A DNA stretch of 24,532 nucleotides from SZUA-35 sp037969565 (GTDB lineage: Bacteria; Actinomycetota; Acidimicrobiia; Acidimicrobiales; SZUA-35): assembly GCA_037969565.1 (NCBI GenBank), contig JBBKXQ010000022.1, forward strand, positions 1-24,532, given 5' to 3'. Shown here in pieces: positions 24,289-24,532 of the stretch (positions are counted from its first letter, which is position 1; every line of letters begins with the position of its first letter). A program made the position numbers and the translations under genes. The notes below the pieces were generated by a model, which saw nothing but the letters and a program-made list of their open reading frames with translations, searched no databases and was not told the origin of the DNA.

Positions 24289-24532
24289 TCAGGCCAGGAC
24301 GTCGCGACCCATCCAACCCGCCATCTGGTCGAGCGACGATGCGTCGGGGCCGTGGTCGACCACTGGGCTGAACGGCATCTCCGGTGTGTCGCGGCCCTCG
24401 GCTGGGATCCACCTCGCGGCCACGAGGGCTCCGTGCAGCAGATCGTCGTCGATCGTGAACTCGCGGCCGGTTGCCTTGGCGAGGTCCCATCCGTGAACGG
24501 CGAGTTCGGCGGTGTAGCTGAACATCAGGGCG
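24289..24532 (-). CDS. TIGR03086-type metal-binding protein (C-terminal part, runs off the right edge)
   Basis: The minus-strand frame is open to the window edge and ends at a stop at 24289. It reads SYTAELAVHGWDLAKATGREF, the second metal-ligand helix of the maleylpyruvate-isomerase-like superfamily (Glu and His four apart), then a short tail ending MAGWMGRDVLA, typical of these proteins. About 80 residues are visible and the DinB-like N-terminal half is outside. The ATG at 24525 is internal, not the start. It is a second family member alongside the gene at 14309, and it precedes the pyrophosphokinase gene on the same strand by 83 bases. Confidence 0.8.
   Translation of the reverse strand, partial: ALMFSYTAELAVHGWDLAKATGREFTIDDDLLHGALVAARWIPAEGRDTPEMPFSPVVDHGPDASSLDQMAGWMGRDVLA

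Overview
The window looks like chromosomal DNA from a high-GC actinobacterium, probably class Acidimicrobiia. This rests on overall base composition, frequent GTG/TTG starts, and families common there: tandem universal stress proteins, TIGR03086/maleylpyruvate-isomerase-like proteins, TPR regulators with a winged-helix-like tail, and HD-GYP proteins. The taxon is inferred. I saw no tRNA, rRNA, CRISPR array, prophage or intact insertion sequence.

Layout. 1-2100: the start of a winged-helix/ATPase regulator running off the left edge, a divergent MtfA-type zinc peptidase, then a deletion scar where the 3' part of an apbE gene and a middle piece of a histidine kinase gene abut. 2157-7552: a universal stress gene behind a DosR-like palindrome, translationally coupled to a fucose/arabinose-isomerase-like gene, followed by a 1164-residue protein joining a cytoplasmic HD-GYP c-di-GMP phosphodiesterase to an outside stalk of cadherin-like and lamin-tail domains. 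7571-10307: a short DUF1772-like membrane protein and a DUF2071 protein on the minus strand, then an MFS transporter and a 40-residue Lys-rich protein on the plus strand. 10314-14190 (minus): HAD phosphatase, tandem universal stress protein (again with a DosR-like palindrome) and a large TPR regulator. 14252-15363: a TIGR03086-type protein and a cupin, each preceded by the same 29-bp element. 15459-22218 (minus): a three-gene efflux operon with two different CusA/CzcA-like RND permeases flanking a tiny lipoprotein that resembles only the C-terminal end of a periplasmic adaptor. 22460-24532: an SRPBCC protein, an atypical ribose-phosphate pyrophosphokinase, and the tail of a second TIGR03086-type protein.

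The parts most worth following are the HD-GYP/lamin-tail fusion, the RND1-mini-adaptor-RND2 operon in which one permease has lost the TM4 aspartate, the DosR-like sites at both universal stress loci, and the duplicated 29-bp element. All functional assignments were made by reading translations and motifs by eye; no database search was run.
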